A DNA stretch of 64,000 nt from Azospirillum sp. (lineage in GTDB: Bacteria > Pseudomonadota > Alphaproteobacteria > Azospirillales > Azospirillaceae), in the NCBI GenBank assembly GCA_027486405.1, contig JAIXPD010000011.1, positions 44,561-108,560 of the forward strand, in the 5' to 3' direction. This document shows positions 21,414 to 32,659 of the stretch, in pieces. Below the pieces are notes generated by a model that saw nothing but the letters and a program-made list of their open reading frames with translations, searched no databases and was not told the DNA's origin. The position numbers were made by a program, and so were the translations under genes. The first letter of the stretch is position 1, and each line of letters begins with the position of its first letter.

Positions 21414-21761
21414 TTACTTGGCAGCGATCACCTGGATTTCCACGAGATACTCCGGCGCGGCGAGCGCGGCTTCCACCGTGGCGCGGGCGGGCGTGTTGCC
21501 CGCAGCGACCCAGGAGTCCCACGCCTTGTTCATCGCGCCGAAGGTGGCGATGTCCACCAGATAAATGGTGGCCGACAGCAGCTTGGTCTTGTCGGTCCCG
21601 GCCTCGGCCAGCAGGGAATCGATCTGGGCCAGGATCTGGCGGGTCTGGTTTTCGACATCGGGCGTCGGCTGGTCGGCGACCTGACCGGCGAGATAAACCG
21701 TGTCGTTGTGGACAACCACCTGGCTCATGCGCGGTCCGATGTGGAAGCGCTGGATCGACAT
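21414..21761 (-). CDS. RidA-family (YjgF/UK114) protein
   Basis: MSIQRFHIGPRMSQVVVHNDTVYLAGQVADQPTPDVENQTRQILAQIDSLLAEAGTDKTKLLSATIYLVDI. Confidence 0.92.
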   Translation of the reverse strand: MSIQRFHIGPRMSQVVVHNDTVYLAGQVADQPTPDVENQTRQILAQIDSLLAEAGTDKTKLLSATIYLVDIATFGAMNKAWDSWVAAGNTPARATVEAALAAPEYLVEIQVIAAK

Positions 21762-22017
21762 GATAGAAAGACTCCGGGTTCCGAGGCAAAAGATCGGCTA
21801 GGTCTATGCCATTCCCGCTCCGGCGCGAAGTGAAAAATGCGTGACCGGGCGTCAGGGCTGCCCGGCGCGGGTGCCGACACCGCAACGACCACCGCGACAG
21901 CCACCGCCACGACCGGTCCGGCGACACCCGGACAACGGGAACAAAAAGGGAAAAAATCACGCGCACCCGTCGTCACGTTCTTGATCCGTTTCCCGCAGTC
22001 CCGTATCCTGGCGGCCA

Positions 22018-24317
22018 TGACGACGCTCATCATCACGGAAAAATCCAGTCAGGCGAAGGACCTGCGCGCGGCCCTGGGCACGCGCTATGGGCGCATTCTG
22101 CCCGCCGAGGGGCATTTGCTGCGGCTGGCCGAACCGGATGAGGTCGATCCGGCGTGGAAACGCTGGACGCCGACTCTGCTGAAACCCAATGGCCTCTACC
22201 CCACCCGCCCCGACAGCGGCGGCAACAAGGCGGCCAAGCTCCAGGCGATCCGGGAGGCGTTGAAGGGCTGCGACGGCGTCATCCTCGCCACCGACTGCGA
22301 CCGCGAGGGGCAGTTGATTGGACAGGAGATTTTGGAGCATGTCGGCTATCGCGGCCCGGTCCAGCGCGCCATCTTCACCGCGCAGGATCCCAAGACGCTG
22401 CGCGACGCCTTCGCCCGGCTGAAGCCGAACGCCGAACTCCGCCCGATTTACGAGGCGGCGGTGGCGCGCCAGCAGGCCGACCAGATTTTCAACCTGTCGC
22501 TGACCCGCACGGCGACCAAGACCCTGCTGGCCCCAGGCGCGCAGGGGGTGATCGGCATCGGGCGGGTGAAAACGCCCACACTGGCCATCGTCTGCCTGCG
22601 CGAGTTGGAAATCCGCGATTTCGTGCCGGAGGATTATTTCGAGGTGGTGGCGACCGCCACCGTCGCCACCGGCTGTTTCCAGATGCGCCACGCCCCCGCC
22701 CCGAAGGACCGCATCAAGGACCGGGCGCGGGCCGAGGCGATCGCGCGGGCCGCCGACGGGCATGACGGCCCGCTGGCGGTGTCGGTGGAGGACAAGCGGC
22801 AGGCCCCGCCCAAGCTGTACGACCTGCCCGCCCTGCAAAAGACCTGCGGCCAGCGCTGGGGCTGGAGCGCGGACCGCACCCTGTCGGTGGCGCAGGAACT
22901 GTACGACGGCGACGGCAAGAAGCTGATCACCTACCCGCGCGCCGAGGCCCGCTATCTGGCGGAAAACCAGATCGCCGACGCGCCGCGTCTGGTCGGCGCG
23001 CTCACCCGCCTGCGCGGCTTCGCCCATCTGGGCGCGCATATGGACGTCGCCCGCCCGGTGATCCGCAAGGGCAAGTCCGGCCATTTCTGCGACCGCGCGC
23101 TGGAAGGGGTGTCGCACCACGCGGTGATTCCCAACGTCAATGTGATGGATGATCTCGACGCCCGGCTGATGCGGTTGAGCGACGATGAAAAGCGGCTGTT
23201 CGCGCTGATTTGCCGCTCCTACCTCGCCGCCGTCATGCCCGATTACGAATACCGGCAGACCAGCGTCGGCATGGCGGTTCCGGTCGATGGCAAGCCGGTC
23301 CCTTTCCGCGCCGTGGGCCGCATCCCCTTGATCATGGGCTGGAAGGCCGCCTTCGCCTCGGCCGAATCCGATGGCAAGGCGGAGGAGGAGACCGAACAGA
23401 CCCTGCCCAACCTGCGCGACGGCGAAACCGCCCGCCTGTCCGATCCGAAGGTGGAGGCCAAACGCACCCAGGCCCCGCCGCGCTACAACGAAGGGACCCT
23501 GGTCGACGCCATGCAAAACGCCTGGCGCTTCGTTGAGGATCCGGCCCTGCGCGACCGGCTGAAGGAGGCCAAGGGCATCGGCACCCCGGCCACCCGCGCC
23601 GAGATCATCAAGGGCCTGCGCAAACAGAATCTGTTGGGGGCCGATGGCAAATGGCTGTCGCCGACGCCCGCCGGTCTGCGCCTGTTCGAAACGCTGCGCG
23701 CCGCCGCCCCGACCCTGGTCGATCCCGGCACGACCGCGCTGTGGGAACTGAAGCTGGACGAGGTGGTGACGGGCCGCGCCGATTTCCGCGCGGTGATCGA
23801 CGCCATCGCCGCCGAGGCCGACCGCCTGATCGGCGCGCTGGTCGGGCAACGGGGCGCTGCGGTCGATCCCGGCCTGCCCGCCGCGCGCGGCCGTTTCGGG
23901 GCCAAATCCGGGGGCAAACCTGGGACCAAGGCCGGGGCCAAGCGCCGCAGCCCGGCAAGCCGCACGGCGTCAGCGGGAACCGACGCCACCCCACGCCCCC
24001 GCCGCCGCAAAACAGCGGTGCCGCTTGACGGCGACTCCGCCATGCCGGACAGCCCGACGGTCAAGCCGCGCCGGACGCGCAAGGCCAAGACCACCGCGTC
24101 GGCTCCAGAACCGTTGGCCCCTTCTTCCGCAGCAACGGACACTCCACCGCCGCCCACCGCCCCACGCGCGGGCAGCGGCGCGCGGCGCAAGGAACCGACC
24201 GACAAGATGCTGGCCTTCGCCCGCAGCCTCGCCGACCGCAAAAAGATCGAGCTTCCCGCCGCCTGTCTGGCCGATTTCGACCAATGCCGCCAGTTCCTCG
24301 ACCAGCACGCGCGCTGA
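22018..24317 (+). CDS. topB: type IA DNA topoisomerase (topoisomerase III, TopB-like)
   Basis: MTTLIITEKSSQAKDLRAAL; ATDCDREGQLIGQEIL; catalytic region LITYPRAEARYLAENQI; GIGTPATRAEIIKGL; Lys/Arg-rich C-terminal region. Confidence 0.92.
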
Positions 24318-24363
24318 CCATTCCGGCGCGGGTCGGCACCGGGATGGTCCATGCGCCGCCGGG

Positions 24364-25533
24364 TCAGGCCAGATGCGGGCTTTTCAGATAATCCTCGGCC
24401 TGCATCTCCATCAGGCGGCTGACGGTGCGTTCGAACTCGAAGGCGTGGGTTCCTTCGGGGTACAGCCGCTCCGGCGGGCCTTCGGCGGCGATCATCAGGT
24501 TGACCCGGTGCTCGTACAGCGCGTCGATCAGCGTCATGAAGCGCTTGGCCTCGTTGCGCATCTCGTCCTTCATCGTCGGCACGCCATCGATCAGCAGCGT
24601 GTGGAAATGGGTGGCGATGGCCAGATAATCCGCCGCGCCCAGCGGCTTGCCGCACATGTCCTGGAAACCGACCCAGGCCACGCCCTTGGCCGCCCGCGCG
24701 ATCTCCACCCGGCGGCCCTGCACCAGCAGATGGGTGGGGTCCGGCGTCGCCCCGCCGGTCAGGGTGGCGAAGGTGTCCGCCATCGCCCGGTCCGCCGCCG
24801 CCCCCAACGGGTGATGGTAGATCGGTTGCCCCTTCAACCGGTCCAGCCGGTAATCGGTCGGCCCGTCGAGCGACAGAATGTCGAGCTTGTCCTTGAGCAA
24901 CGCGATGAAGGGCAGGAACAGGTCGCGCTGCAAGCCGTCCTTGTACAGCATGTCGGGCGGCCAGTTCGAGGTCGCGACCACCACCACGCCCAGCTCGAAC
25001 AGGTGGGTGAACAGCCGCCCCAGGATCATCGCGTCGACGACGTTGGTGACGTGGAACTCGTCAAAGCACAACAGCCACGCTTCCCCCGCCAGGGCGCGGG
25101 CCAGTTCGGGCAGGCTGTCGTCGGCCCCGCCCGCCTTGACCTTGCCGGATTGGCGATGGTCGTGGATGCGCTGGTGCACCTCCAGCATGAATTCGTGGAA
25201 ATGGACGCGGCGCTTGCGGTCCACCGGGGCGCTGTCGAAGAACAGATCCATCAGCATGGATTTGCCGCGCCCGACGCCGCCATACAGATACAGTCCCTGC
25301 GGCGCGGTGGTCGCCACCTCCGGCGATGGCGCGGCGCGGCGACGGCCCAAGCCGAAACGCTCCAGCCAGCCCCCACCCGCCGCCTTGGCCTCCCCCGCCG
25401 CCTGCGGCTGGTAGCCCTTCAGGGCGTGATAGAGGCTTTGGAACTTCTCGGCCGCCAATTCCTGATCGGGATCGGGGCGGAGGGTGCCGGTCCCGCGCCG
25501 GGCGCGGTACAGCGAAAGCGGACCTTCGGTCAT
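24364..25533 (-). CDS. zapE: cell division protein ZapE (AFG1-like ATPase)
   Basis: GLYLYGGVGRGKSMLMDLFFDSAPV, RVHFHEFMLEVHQRIHDHR, LLCFDEFHVTNVVDAMILGRLF. Confidence 0.93.
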   Translation of the reverse strand: MTEGPLSLYRARRGTGTLRPDPDQELAAEKFQSLYHALKGYQPQAAGEAKAAGGGWLERFGLGRRRAAPSPEVATTAPQGLYLYGGVGRGKSMLMDLFFDSAPVDRKRRVHFHEFMLEVHQRIHDHRQSGKVKAGGADDSLPELARALAGEAWLLCFDEFHVTNVVDAMILGRLFTHLFELGVVVVATSNWPPDMLYKDGLQRDLFLPFIALLKDKLDILSLDGPTDYRLDRLKGQPIYHHPLGAAADRAMADTFATLTGGATPDPTHLLVQGRRVEIARAAKGVAWVGFQDMCGKPLGAADYLAIATHFHTLLIDGVPTMKDEMRNEAKRFMTLIDALYEHRVNLMIAAEGPPERLYPEGTHAFEFERTVSRLMEMQAEDYLKSPHLA

Positions 25534-25745
25534 GGGGGCATCGCCGGGGGCTGGACGGAGGACGGCGTTTGTCCTAACCGATGCCATGCTGCGGAGCAAC
25601 GACGGCGTCGCCACGGCACCCATGCACGGCAGCCATACGCGCGCCGCCTGCGGCAACCCCTGCGACACGGTTAAGCTTTCTTTACAGGGTCAGCTTCTTT
25701 AATCAGGGCGCACCCTGTCCGCCGCCCACCGAACACGCCGCCATC

Positions 25746-27566
25746 ATGGACGAGTCTGGATCGCCCGCCCTGCCCCCGCCCCTGACCCGCCGTCGGCCAA
25801 TGCTGGGCGGCGCTTTGGCGTCGGTGCGCTTCCTGATGGTCGCCTCCGGGCTGGCCTTCATCCTGGTGGTCAACGGCTTGATCGGTTACGGGATTCACCA
25901 GCGTTACGGGGAATCGCTCGACGCGGGCGCACGGGCCACCCGTGATCTGACGCGGCTGCTGGAACAGCACACCGCGCGGGTTGCCACCGCCCCCAACCAA
26001 ATGTTGCCCGATCTGGATCGACTGGCGGCGCGGCTGGACCAGGCGCGCGGCGGTGGTCCGGGCAGCGTGCTGCTGGCCCGCCCCGACGGAACCATCCTGC
26101 TGGAACGGCCGGACCGCAAGGCCGCCCCGCCCGCCTTCGCCGATTGGCCCGCCCTGCGGGACGCGCTGGCGGACCAGGACGACATCAGCCTGCGGGCGCA
26201 GGCCCCGGACGGGCAGGACAGCCTTGTCAGCCTGCGGCGGGTGGAGGGGCATCCGTACCTCGTCGCCGCCACCCTGCCGCGCGCCGACGCGCTGGCCGAT
26301 TGGCGGCGCGACACCGCCGCCTGGACCGCGATCGGCGCGGTGATGACCATCGCCATCGCCCTGCTCACCGCCTTCGTCGTCCGCCAGCACGCGCGGTTGG
26401 AGGAGGATCAAGCGCAATTGGCCGCCGCGTCGCGCCGGATTCGCGGGATCCTCGATTCGATGCTCGACGCCGTCGTCACCTTCGACGCCGATGGCCGCAT
26501 CCTCACCTTCAACCGGGCGGCGGAGCGCATGTTCGGCACGGCGGAGCGCGACATGGTCGGGCAATCGATCAACGCGCTGATTCCCGACGGCGTCATCAGC
26601 GCCAACGACCACGACCTGACCGCGCTGCGGCCCGATGGCCGGGCCTTTCCCATCGGCTTCATGGTCAGCGACCTGCGCGTCATCGACCATCCCGACGCGG
26701 GCGACGACGACCGCCCGTCCCACGTCTTCGTCGGCGTGATCCGCGACATGACGCGCCGGAAAAAGCAGGAGGCCGAACTCATCGCCTCCAAAACCCAGGC
26801 CGAACTGGCCAACCGGGCCAAGAGCGAGTTCCTGGCCAACATGAGCCACGAGCTGCGCACACCGCTCAACGCCATCATCGGTTTTGCGGAAATCCTGAGC
26901 AGCGACTTTTTCGGGGTGCTGAACGCCCGGCAGAAAAGCTGCGTGCAGGACATCCACGACAGCGGCGCGCATCTGCTGTCCATCGTCAACGCCGTGCTCG
27001 ACATGTCAAAGCTGGAATCGGGCCATTACGAGGTGCAGGAGGAGGCGGTGGAGGCGCATGAGGCCATCAGCCAATGCCTGCTGATGGTGCGCGACCGCGC
27101 CAGCGCCAACGGCGTGGCCCTGCGCAACGAAGCCGCCGCCGCCGTCGCCACCCTGTGGGTGGACCGGCGCGCCTTCAAACAGGTGATCCTGAACCTGCTG
27201 TCCAACGCCGTGAAATTCACCCCGTCGGGCGGCAGCGTCACCATCACCGCCGGTCACGACCGTGACGGCGGCTTTTCCCTGGCCGTGCGCGACACCGGCA
27301 TCGGCATCCCGGCGGATTTCATGGCCGATCTGTTCCAGGCCTTCCGCCAAGCGGAAAACAGCGCCAACCGGCGTTACGAAGGGACCGGGCTGGGCCTGTC
27401 GATCGCCAAGAATCTGTTGGACCTGCACGGCGGTTCGCTGTCCTGCCGCAGCGTGGTCGGCAGCGGCACGACGATGACGGTGCATCTGCCCGCCGACCGT
27501 CTGCTGCCGCCTGGCGTGACCCGCAGCGGTCACAGCCGGACGGGCGCGCCGCGCGGCGCGCCCTGA
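25746..27566 (+). CDS. membrane PAS-domain sensor histidine kinase
   Basis: PAS ILDSMLDAVVTFDADGRILTFNRAAERMFG; SEFLANMSHELRTPLNAIIGFAEIL; HATPase DTGIGIPADFMADLFQAFRQ. Confidence 0.93.
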   Translation: MDESGSPALPPPLTRRRPMLGGALASVRFLMVASGLAFILVVNGLIGYGIHQRYGESLDAGARATRDLTRLLEQHTARVATAPNQMLPDLDRLAARLDQARGGGPGSVLLARPDGTILLERPDRKAAPPAFADWPALRDALADQDDISLRAQAPDGQDSLVSLRRVEGHPYLVAATLPRADALADWRRDTAAWTAIGAVMTIAIALLTAFVVRQHARLEEDQAQLAAASRRIRGILDSMLDAVVTFDADGRILTFNRAAERMFGTAERDMVGQSINALIPDGVISANDHDLTALRPDGRAFPIGFMVSDLRVIDHPDAGDDDRPSHVFVGVIRDMTRRKKQEAELIASKTQAELANRAKSEFLANMSHELRTPLNAIIGFAEILSSDFFGVLNARQKSCVQDIHDSGAHLLSIVNAVLDMSKLESGHYEVQEEAVEAHEAISQCLLMVRDRASANGVALRNEAAAAVATLWVDRRAFKQVILNLLSNAVKFTPSGGSVTITAGHDRDGGFSLAVRDTGIGIPADFMADLFQAFRQAENSANRRYEGTGLGLSIAKNLLDLHGGSLSCRSVVGSGTTMTVHLPADRLLPPGVTRSGHSRTGAPRGAP

Positions 27567-27604
27567 TCGCTCCCAGCCAGGAGACTGTCTTGGCGAGATG
27601 GGGG

Positions 27605-28465
27605 TCAGCGCACCCGCGTGGCGGTGAAGCGCTGCGGCGGGTCCACAAAGGCATCCTGCGCGGCGATCAACTGCAACTCGCGCGTGCCCATCCGCCCGGT
27701 GACGTCGAAGATGGCGTAGATGGCCGCCGCCGCCTGCTCCAACGCCGCGCGCGGGTCGAAGCCCTTCAGGTAATGGGCCAGGAACAGCGCGGCCACCGCG
27801 TCGCCCGATCCGTTCGGCGGCGGTTCCAGCGCCAGACGGGGCGTTTCCACCAGCCATGCGCCATCGGCATCGTCCACCAGCATTTCGATGCGGTCGGCGG
27901 CGGCGTCGCGGCGGGTCAGGCTCGTCACCAGCACCAGACGCGGGCCGCGCGCGCGCAAGGCCGCCGTCGCCGCCAGCGCGTCGTCCAGCGTGGCGATGGG
28001 GCGGTCGGCCAGAAACTCCAGCTCGAACTGGTTGGGCGTCAGCAGATCGGCGGCGGGAACCGCGTGGGTCTTGATGAAGTCGGGCAGACCGGGCCGCACG
28101 AAGAAGCCGCGCCCGACATCGCCCATCACCGGGTCGCAGCAATAGATCGCCTGCGGGTTGGCGGCCTTGACGCGGGCGACCGTGTCGACGATCACCCGGC
28201 CCAGCCCGACATCGCCCATATAGCCGGACAGCACGGCGTCGCAGCGCGGCAGAACCGCGCGCGCGGCGATGCCGTCCACGATCTCGGCGATGTGCTCGGC
28301 GGTGAAGACCTGCCCGGTCCACGCGCCATAGCCGGTGTGGTTGGAAAACTGGACGGTGTTCACCGCGACGGCATCGATTCCCAACCGTTGCAGCGGAAAC
28401 ACCGCAGCCCGGTTGCCGACATAGCCGTAAGCGACGTGCGATTGGATCGAAAGGACGGTCTTCAT
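27605..28465 (-). CDS. pdxY: pyridoxal kinase
   Basis: [71 protein letters not shown]. Confidence 0.92.
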   Translation of the reverse strand: MKTVLSIQSHVAYGYVGNRAAVFPLQRLGIDAVAVNTVQFSNHTGYGAWTGQVFTAEHIAEIVDGIAARAVLPRCDAVLSGYMGDVGLGRVIVDTVARVKAANPQAIYCCDPVMGDVGRGFFVRPGLPDFIKTHAVPAADLLTPNQFELEFLADRPIATLDDALAATAALRARGPRLVLVTSLTRRDAAADRIEMLVDDADGAWLVETPRLALEPPPNGSGDAVAALFLAHYLKGFDPRAALEQAAAAIYAIFDVTGRMGTRELQLIAAQDAFVDPPQRFTATRVR

Positions 28466-28651
28466 GGGCAAAAGCCTATGCGACCCTCCGCCCCCGGTAA
28501 ACCCATGATGGGGGTGAGGGGATGGGCCGGATCGCGCATGGCTGCCATGCCGGTTTTCCAACCGGACACATGGCGGCATGGACAGCGGTGGGGGGCTGCG
28601 GATACTTCTGCCGCACCGCAAGCCTTTCGTCGCATTCCGGGGATCCGAACC

Positions 28652-29539
28652 ATGGCCATGACCGTCCGCCCGCGCCGCAGCGTCCTTTACATGCCGGGGT
28701 CCAACGCCCGCGCGCTGGACAAGGGGCGCAGCCTGCCCGCCGACGGCCTGATCCTGGATTTGGAGGACGCGGTGGCCCCGGACGCCAAGGTGCCGGCCCG
28801 CGACACCATCGCCCAGGCCATCGCCGCCGGTGGCTATGGCGGGCGGGAGCTGGTGATCCGCACCAACGGGCTGAACACGCCCTGGGGCTATGACGATCTG
28901 CGCATGGCCGCCACCAGCGGGGCCGACGCCGTGCTGTTGCCCAAGGTGGAAAGCGCCGACGCGGTGCGGCAGGCCGAAACGCTGCTGCGCGCCGCCGGTG
29001 CGCCGGACTCTCTGCGCCTGTGGTGCATGATGGAAACGCCGCTGGGGATGCTGAACGCCAAGGAGATCGCCGGGGCCTCGCCCGCGTTGGGCGCGCTGGT
29101 GCTCGGCACGTCGGATCTGGCCAAGGACCTGCACGCCGCCCACACGCGGGACCGGTTGCCGATGCTGACCAGCCTTGGCCTCTGCCTGCTGGCCGCCCGC
29201 GCCTATGGCCTGGCGGTGCTGGACGGGGTGCATCTGGACCTGAACGACGAGGAGGGCTTCGCCCATTCCTGCCGCCAGGGCCGCGAGCTGGGCTTTGACG
29301 GCAAGACGTTGATCCACCCCAAGACCATCACCGCCTGCAACGCCGTGTTCGGCCCCGACGCCGAGGAGATCGCCCAGGCGCACCGGCTGATCGCCGCCCA
29401 CGCCGAGGCCGCCGCGCAGGGCAAGGGCGTGGTGCTGGTCGACGGCAAGCTGGTGGAAAACCTGCACGTCGAAAACGCCCGCCGCCTGGTCGCCCTGAGC
29501 GACGCCATCGCGGCGTTGGAAGGCGACGCGCAGGGGTAA
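28652..29539 (+). CDS. HpcH/HpaI aldolase / CitE-like CoA-ester lyase
   Basis: [52 protein letters not shown]. Confidence 0.9.
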   Translation: MAMTVRPRRSVLYMPGSNARALDKGRSLPADGLILDLEDAVAPDAKVPARDTIAQAIAAGGYGGRELVIRTNGLNTPWGYDDLRMAATSGADAVLLPKVESADAVRQAETLLRAAGAPDSLRLWCMMETPLGMLNAKEIAGASPALGALVLGTSDLAKDLHAAHTRDRLPMLTSLGLCLLAARAYGLAVLDGVHLDLNDEEGFAHSCRQGRELGFDGKTLIHPKTITACNAVFGPDAEEIAQAHRLIAAHAEAAAQGKGVVLVDGKLVENLHVENARRLVALSDAIAALEGDAQG

Positions 29540-29562
29540 AGCGGACGGATGAGGACCGATGA

Positions 29563-29800
29563 TGGGGCAATCGCTTGAACGAGCGATCACCACCACGCAA
29601 GCAAGAATGCACACGGATTGCACGGAAAAAATGAGGGATTACACGGATTTTCTCCCCAGTCGCATCCTGTCATGGGGTTTGTAGCCAGATCGCAAACGGG
29701 ATGGATCTGAGACGCGTTCCGCGAAATCCGTGAAAATCTGTGAAATCCGTGGCGAATCTTGTTCCGGTGCAGGCGCACAATGCTTCAAGCGATTGCCTCT
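29563..29800 (-). mobile_element. MITE-like element copy B (238 bp, inverted, degenerate)
   Basis: Reverse-complement relationship to copies A/C/D/E; imperfect flanking duplication GGACCGATGA / GAACCGACGA (8/10). Confidence 0.8.
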
Positions 29801-29822
29801 GAACCGACGATGGGGCCGGGCG

Positions 29823-31034
29823 TCAGTCGGCGTTCAGCCCCATCAGGGATTTGGCAAAGGCGTCGGCGTCGAAGGGGCGCAGGTCATAGACGCCCTCGCC
29901 CACGCCGATGGCGTGGACCGGCAGCTTGAACTTTTCGGCCAGCGCGACCAGCACGCCGCCGCGCGCCGATCCGTCCAGCTTGGTCAGGATCAGGCCGTTG
30001 ACGTTCACCATGTCGCGGAAAATCTCGACCTGGCTGTGGGCGTTCTGGCCGGTGGTGGCGTCCAGCGTCAACAGCGTGGTGTGCGGCGCGCTGTCGTCCA
30101 CCTTCTTGATGACGCGGACGATCTTGCGCAGCTCGTCCATCAGCCCGGCCTTGTTCTGCAAACGCCCGGCGGTGTCGATCAGCAGGACATCCACCCCCTG
30201 CGCCCGCGCGCGTTCGACCGCGTCGAAGGCCAGACCGGCGGCGTCGGCCCCGGTGTCGCGCGCGATCACCTCGCAGCCGGTGCGCTCGCCCCAGATCTTC
30301 AATTGGCTGACGGCGGCGGCGCGGAAGGTGTCGCCCGCCGCCAGCATCACGCTTTTGCCCTCCGCCCGGAACTGCCGGGCGAGCTTGCCGATGGTCGTGG
30401 TCTTGCCGGTCCCGTTGACGCCGACCAGCAGGATGACGTGGGGCTTGCGCGCCGGGTCGATGACCAGCGGCTGGGCGATCGGGCTGATCGTCTTGGCGAT
30501 TTCGGCGGCGAGGAAGCCCTTGACCTCCTCCGCCGTCACCTCCTTGCCGAAGCGGGTGCGGGCCAGCTCCGCCGTCACCTTGGCCGCCGTGGTCGGGCCA
30601 AGATCGGCGGTGATGAGCAGTTCCTCCAACTCCTCCAGCGCGGCGTCGTCCAGCTTGCGCTTGGTGAAGATGCCGGAAATCCCCTCCGTCAGCTTGGAGG
30701 AGGATTTCGCCAACCCTTCTTTCAGACGGGAGAACCAGCCCTTCTTGGTCGGCGGCGGCTCGTCGATGATCGGTTCGACCGCTTGAACGCTTGGGAGTGG
30801 TTGCGGAACCGGAACGGTGTCGATTGGGTGCGAAACCGGAACGGACATTGGTTCCGCTTCCGAAACAACCCTTGTTTCAATTGTTTTGGACGCAGCGGCA
30901 CCCGTCGTGGCCGCCGCGTCGTCCGCAACCGATGGCGCGGGTTGCGGCGGGACGGCGTGATCCGACCGGTCCGGCGTCTCGGGCTTGCGGGCGTCGTCTT
31001 CGGGCTTCTTGCGGCCGAACCAGCGCAAAATCAT
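29823..31034 (-). CDS. ftsY: signal recognition particle receptor FtsY
   Basis: HVILLVGVNGTGKTTTIGKLARQFRAEGKSVMLAAGDTFRAAAVSQLKIW; LIDTAGRLQNKAGLMDEL; TKLDGSARGG. Confidence 0.97.
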   Translation of the reverse strand: MILRWFGRKKPEDDARKPETPDRSDHAVPPQPAPSVADDAAATTGAAASKTIETRVVSEAEPMSVPVSHPIDTVPVPQPLPSVQAVEPIIDEPPPTKKGWFSRLKEGLAKSSSKLTEGISGIFTKRKLDDAALEELEELLITADLGPTTAAKVTAELARTRFGKEVTAEEVKGFLAAEIAKTISPIAQPLVIDPARKPHVILLVGVNGTGKTTTIGKLARQFRAEGKSVMLAAGDTFRAAAVSQLKIWGERTGCEVIARDTGADAAGLAFDAVERARAQGVDVLLIDTAGRLQNKAGLMDELRKIVRVIKKVDDSAPHTTLLTLDATTGQNAHSQVEIFRDMVNVNGLILTKLDGSARGGVLVALAEKFKLPVHAIGVGEGVYDLRPFDADAFAKSLMGLNAD

Positions 31035-31047
31035 GGGATGTCCGCTT

Positions 31048-32364
31048 TTACAAAAGGGTGCCGGTCAGCGCGCCATCGGCCACGCCGGTGATGGTGGCGC
31101 GCACCACCGATCCGGGTGGAAGGGTGACGCGCAGACGGATTTCAGCAAAATGTTCGGTGCGGCCCAGATCGTCCTTTTCGATCAGGACCGAGGCGGTGCG
31201 CCCGACCAGCGACGCCAGCGTGCGCGCTTCCGCTTGCGCCCCGACGGCGCGCAGGCGGGCGGCGCGCTCCTTGCGGATGCCCCCGTCGATCTGCGGCATC
31301 CGCGCGGCGGGCGTGCCGGGGCGCGGGCTGAAGGGGAAGACGTGCAGCCAGGTCAGGCCGCAATCCTCGACCATCTTCAGGGTGTTGGCGAACATCTCCT
31401 CGGTTTCCGTCGGGAAACCGGCGATGAAATCGGCCCCGAACACCGCGTCGGGCCGCAGACGGCGCACGCGCTCGCAAAAGGCGACGGCGTCGGCCCGGCT
31501 GTGGCGGCGCTTCATCCGCTTCAGGATCATGTCGTCGCCCGCCTGGAGCGACAGGTGCAGGTGCGGCATCAGTCGCGGTTCCTGCTCGATCAAGCGCCAC
31601 AGATCCTCGTCCATCTCGATGCAGTCGAGCGAGGACAGGCGCAGACGCGGCAACTCCGGCACGCAGGCCAGCAGGCGGCGGACCATCTGCCCCAGCGTCG
31701 GCGATCCCGGCAGATCGGGGCCGTAGCTGGTGATGTCCACGCCCGACAACACCACCTCGTTGTAGCCCGCACGGACCAGGGCCTGGACCTGCTCCACCAC
31801 CGCGCCGATGGGCACGGAGCGCGAGGGACCACGGCCAAAGGGGATGATGCAGAAGGTGCAGCGGTGGTCGCAGCCCTGCTGCACCTGGACAAAGGCGCGG
31901 GCGCGATCCTCGAACCCGCCGATGAGATGACCGGCGGTCTCCTTCACCGACATGATGTCGTTGACCAGCACCCGTTCGGTCGGCGGCAGCCCCCAGCTTT
32001 CGGCCTGCAACTTTTCCTGATTGCCGATGACCTGATCGACCTCCGGCATGGCGGCGAAGCGCTTGGGGTCGATCTGGGCCGCACAGCCGGTCACGACGAT
32101 GCGGGCACCGGGCCGTTCCCGCCGCAGCTTGCGGATGGTCTGGCGGGCCTGCCGCTCCGCCTCCGACGTCACCGCGCAGGTGTTGACGATGACCACATCC
32201 TCCAACCCGGCGTTGCGGGCGTGGGTGCGCATCACCTCTGACTCATAGCTGTTCAGACGGCACCCGAAGGTGACGATCTCCGGATCGCGTGCCCCGGTCG
32301 GCGGAGGGGGGCTTGCACCCTGCTCAGGGGACAGGGCGCTGTCGGGCGTGGCATCAACGGGCAT
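31048..32364 (-). CDS. mtaB: tRNA (N6-L-threonylcarbamoyladenosine(37)-C2)-methylthiotransferase
   Basis: VTFGCRLNSYESEVMR; radical-SAM VQQGCDHRCTFCIIPFGRGPSRS; FGADFIAGFPTETEEMF. Confidence 0.94.
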   Translation of the reverse strand: MPVDATPDSALSPEQGASPPPPTGARDPEIVTFGCRLNSYESEVMRTHARNAGLEDVVIVNTCAVTSEAERQARQTIRKLRRERPGARIVVTGCAAQIDPKRFAAMPEVDQVIGNQEKLQAESWGLPPTERVLVNDIMSVKETAGHLIGGFEDRARAFVQVQQGCDHRCTFCIIPFGRGPSRSVPIGAVVEQVQALVRAGYNEVVLSGVDITSYGPDLPGSPTLGQMVRRLLACVPELPRLRLSSLDCIEMDEDLWRLIEQEPRLMPHLHLSLQAGDDMILKRMKRRHSRADAVAFCERVRRLRPDAVFGADFIAGFPTETEEMFANTLKMVEDCGLTWLHVFPFSPRPGTPAARMPQIDGGIRKERAARLRAVGAQAEARTLASLVGRTASVLIEKDDLGRTEHFAEIRLRVTLPPGSVVRATITGVADGALTGTLL

Positions 32365-32656
32365 GAGCGTTCCCCTTCCCGGTCGGCAACGGCGCGCCCG
32401 TCACGGCGGCGTACAGCACCAGCGGATCCAAATCGGCCCCGTTCGGCCAAACGACGGTTCCCAAATCCGCATCAACCCGAACGGCGGTGAAGACGTCGCG
32501 GTCACGCAGCGGGGCGAACACGCCGGTGAAGTCCACCATCGACGCAACATCCACCGCCCCTTCGGCCCCATCCTCAAAGCGGAGTCGCAAGCGGTGGCCG
32601 TCCAGCGGCTGCACGGCAATGATGTCCTTCAGCATCGGCTCATTCCAAACCGGCAC
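32354..32656 (-). CDS. DUF2442-family protein
   Basis: MPVWNEPMLKDIIAVQPLDGHRLRLRFEDGAEGAVDVASMVDFTGVFAPLRDRDVFTAVRVDADLGTVVWPNGADLDPLVLY. Confidence 0.85.
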   Translation of the reverse strand: MPVWNEPMLKDIIAVQPLDGHRLRLRFEDGAEGAVDVASMVDFTGVFAPLRDRDVFTAVRVDADLGTVVWPNGADLDPLVLYAAVTGAPLPTGKGNAHAR

Positions 32657-32659
32657 AGT

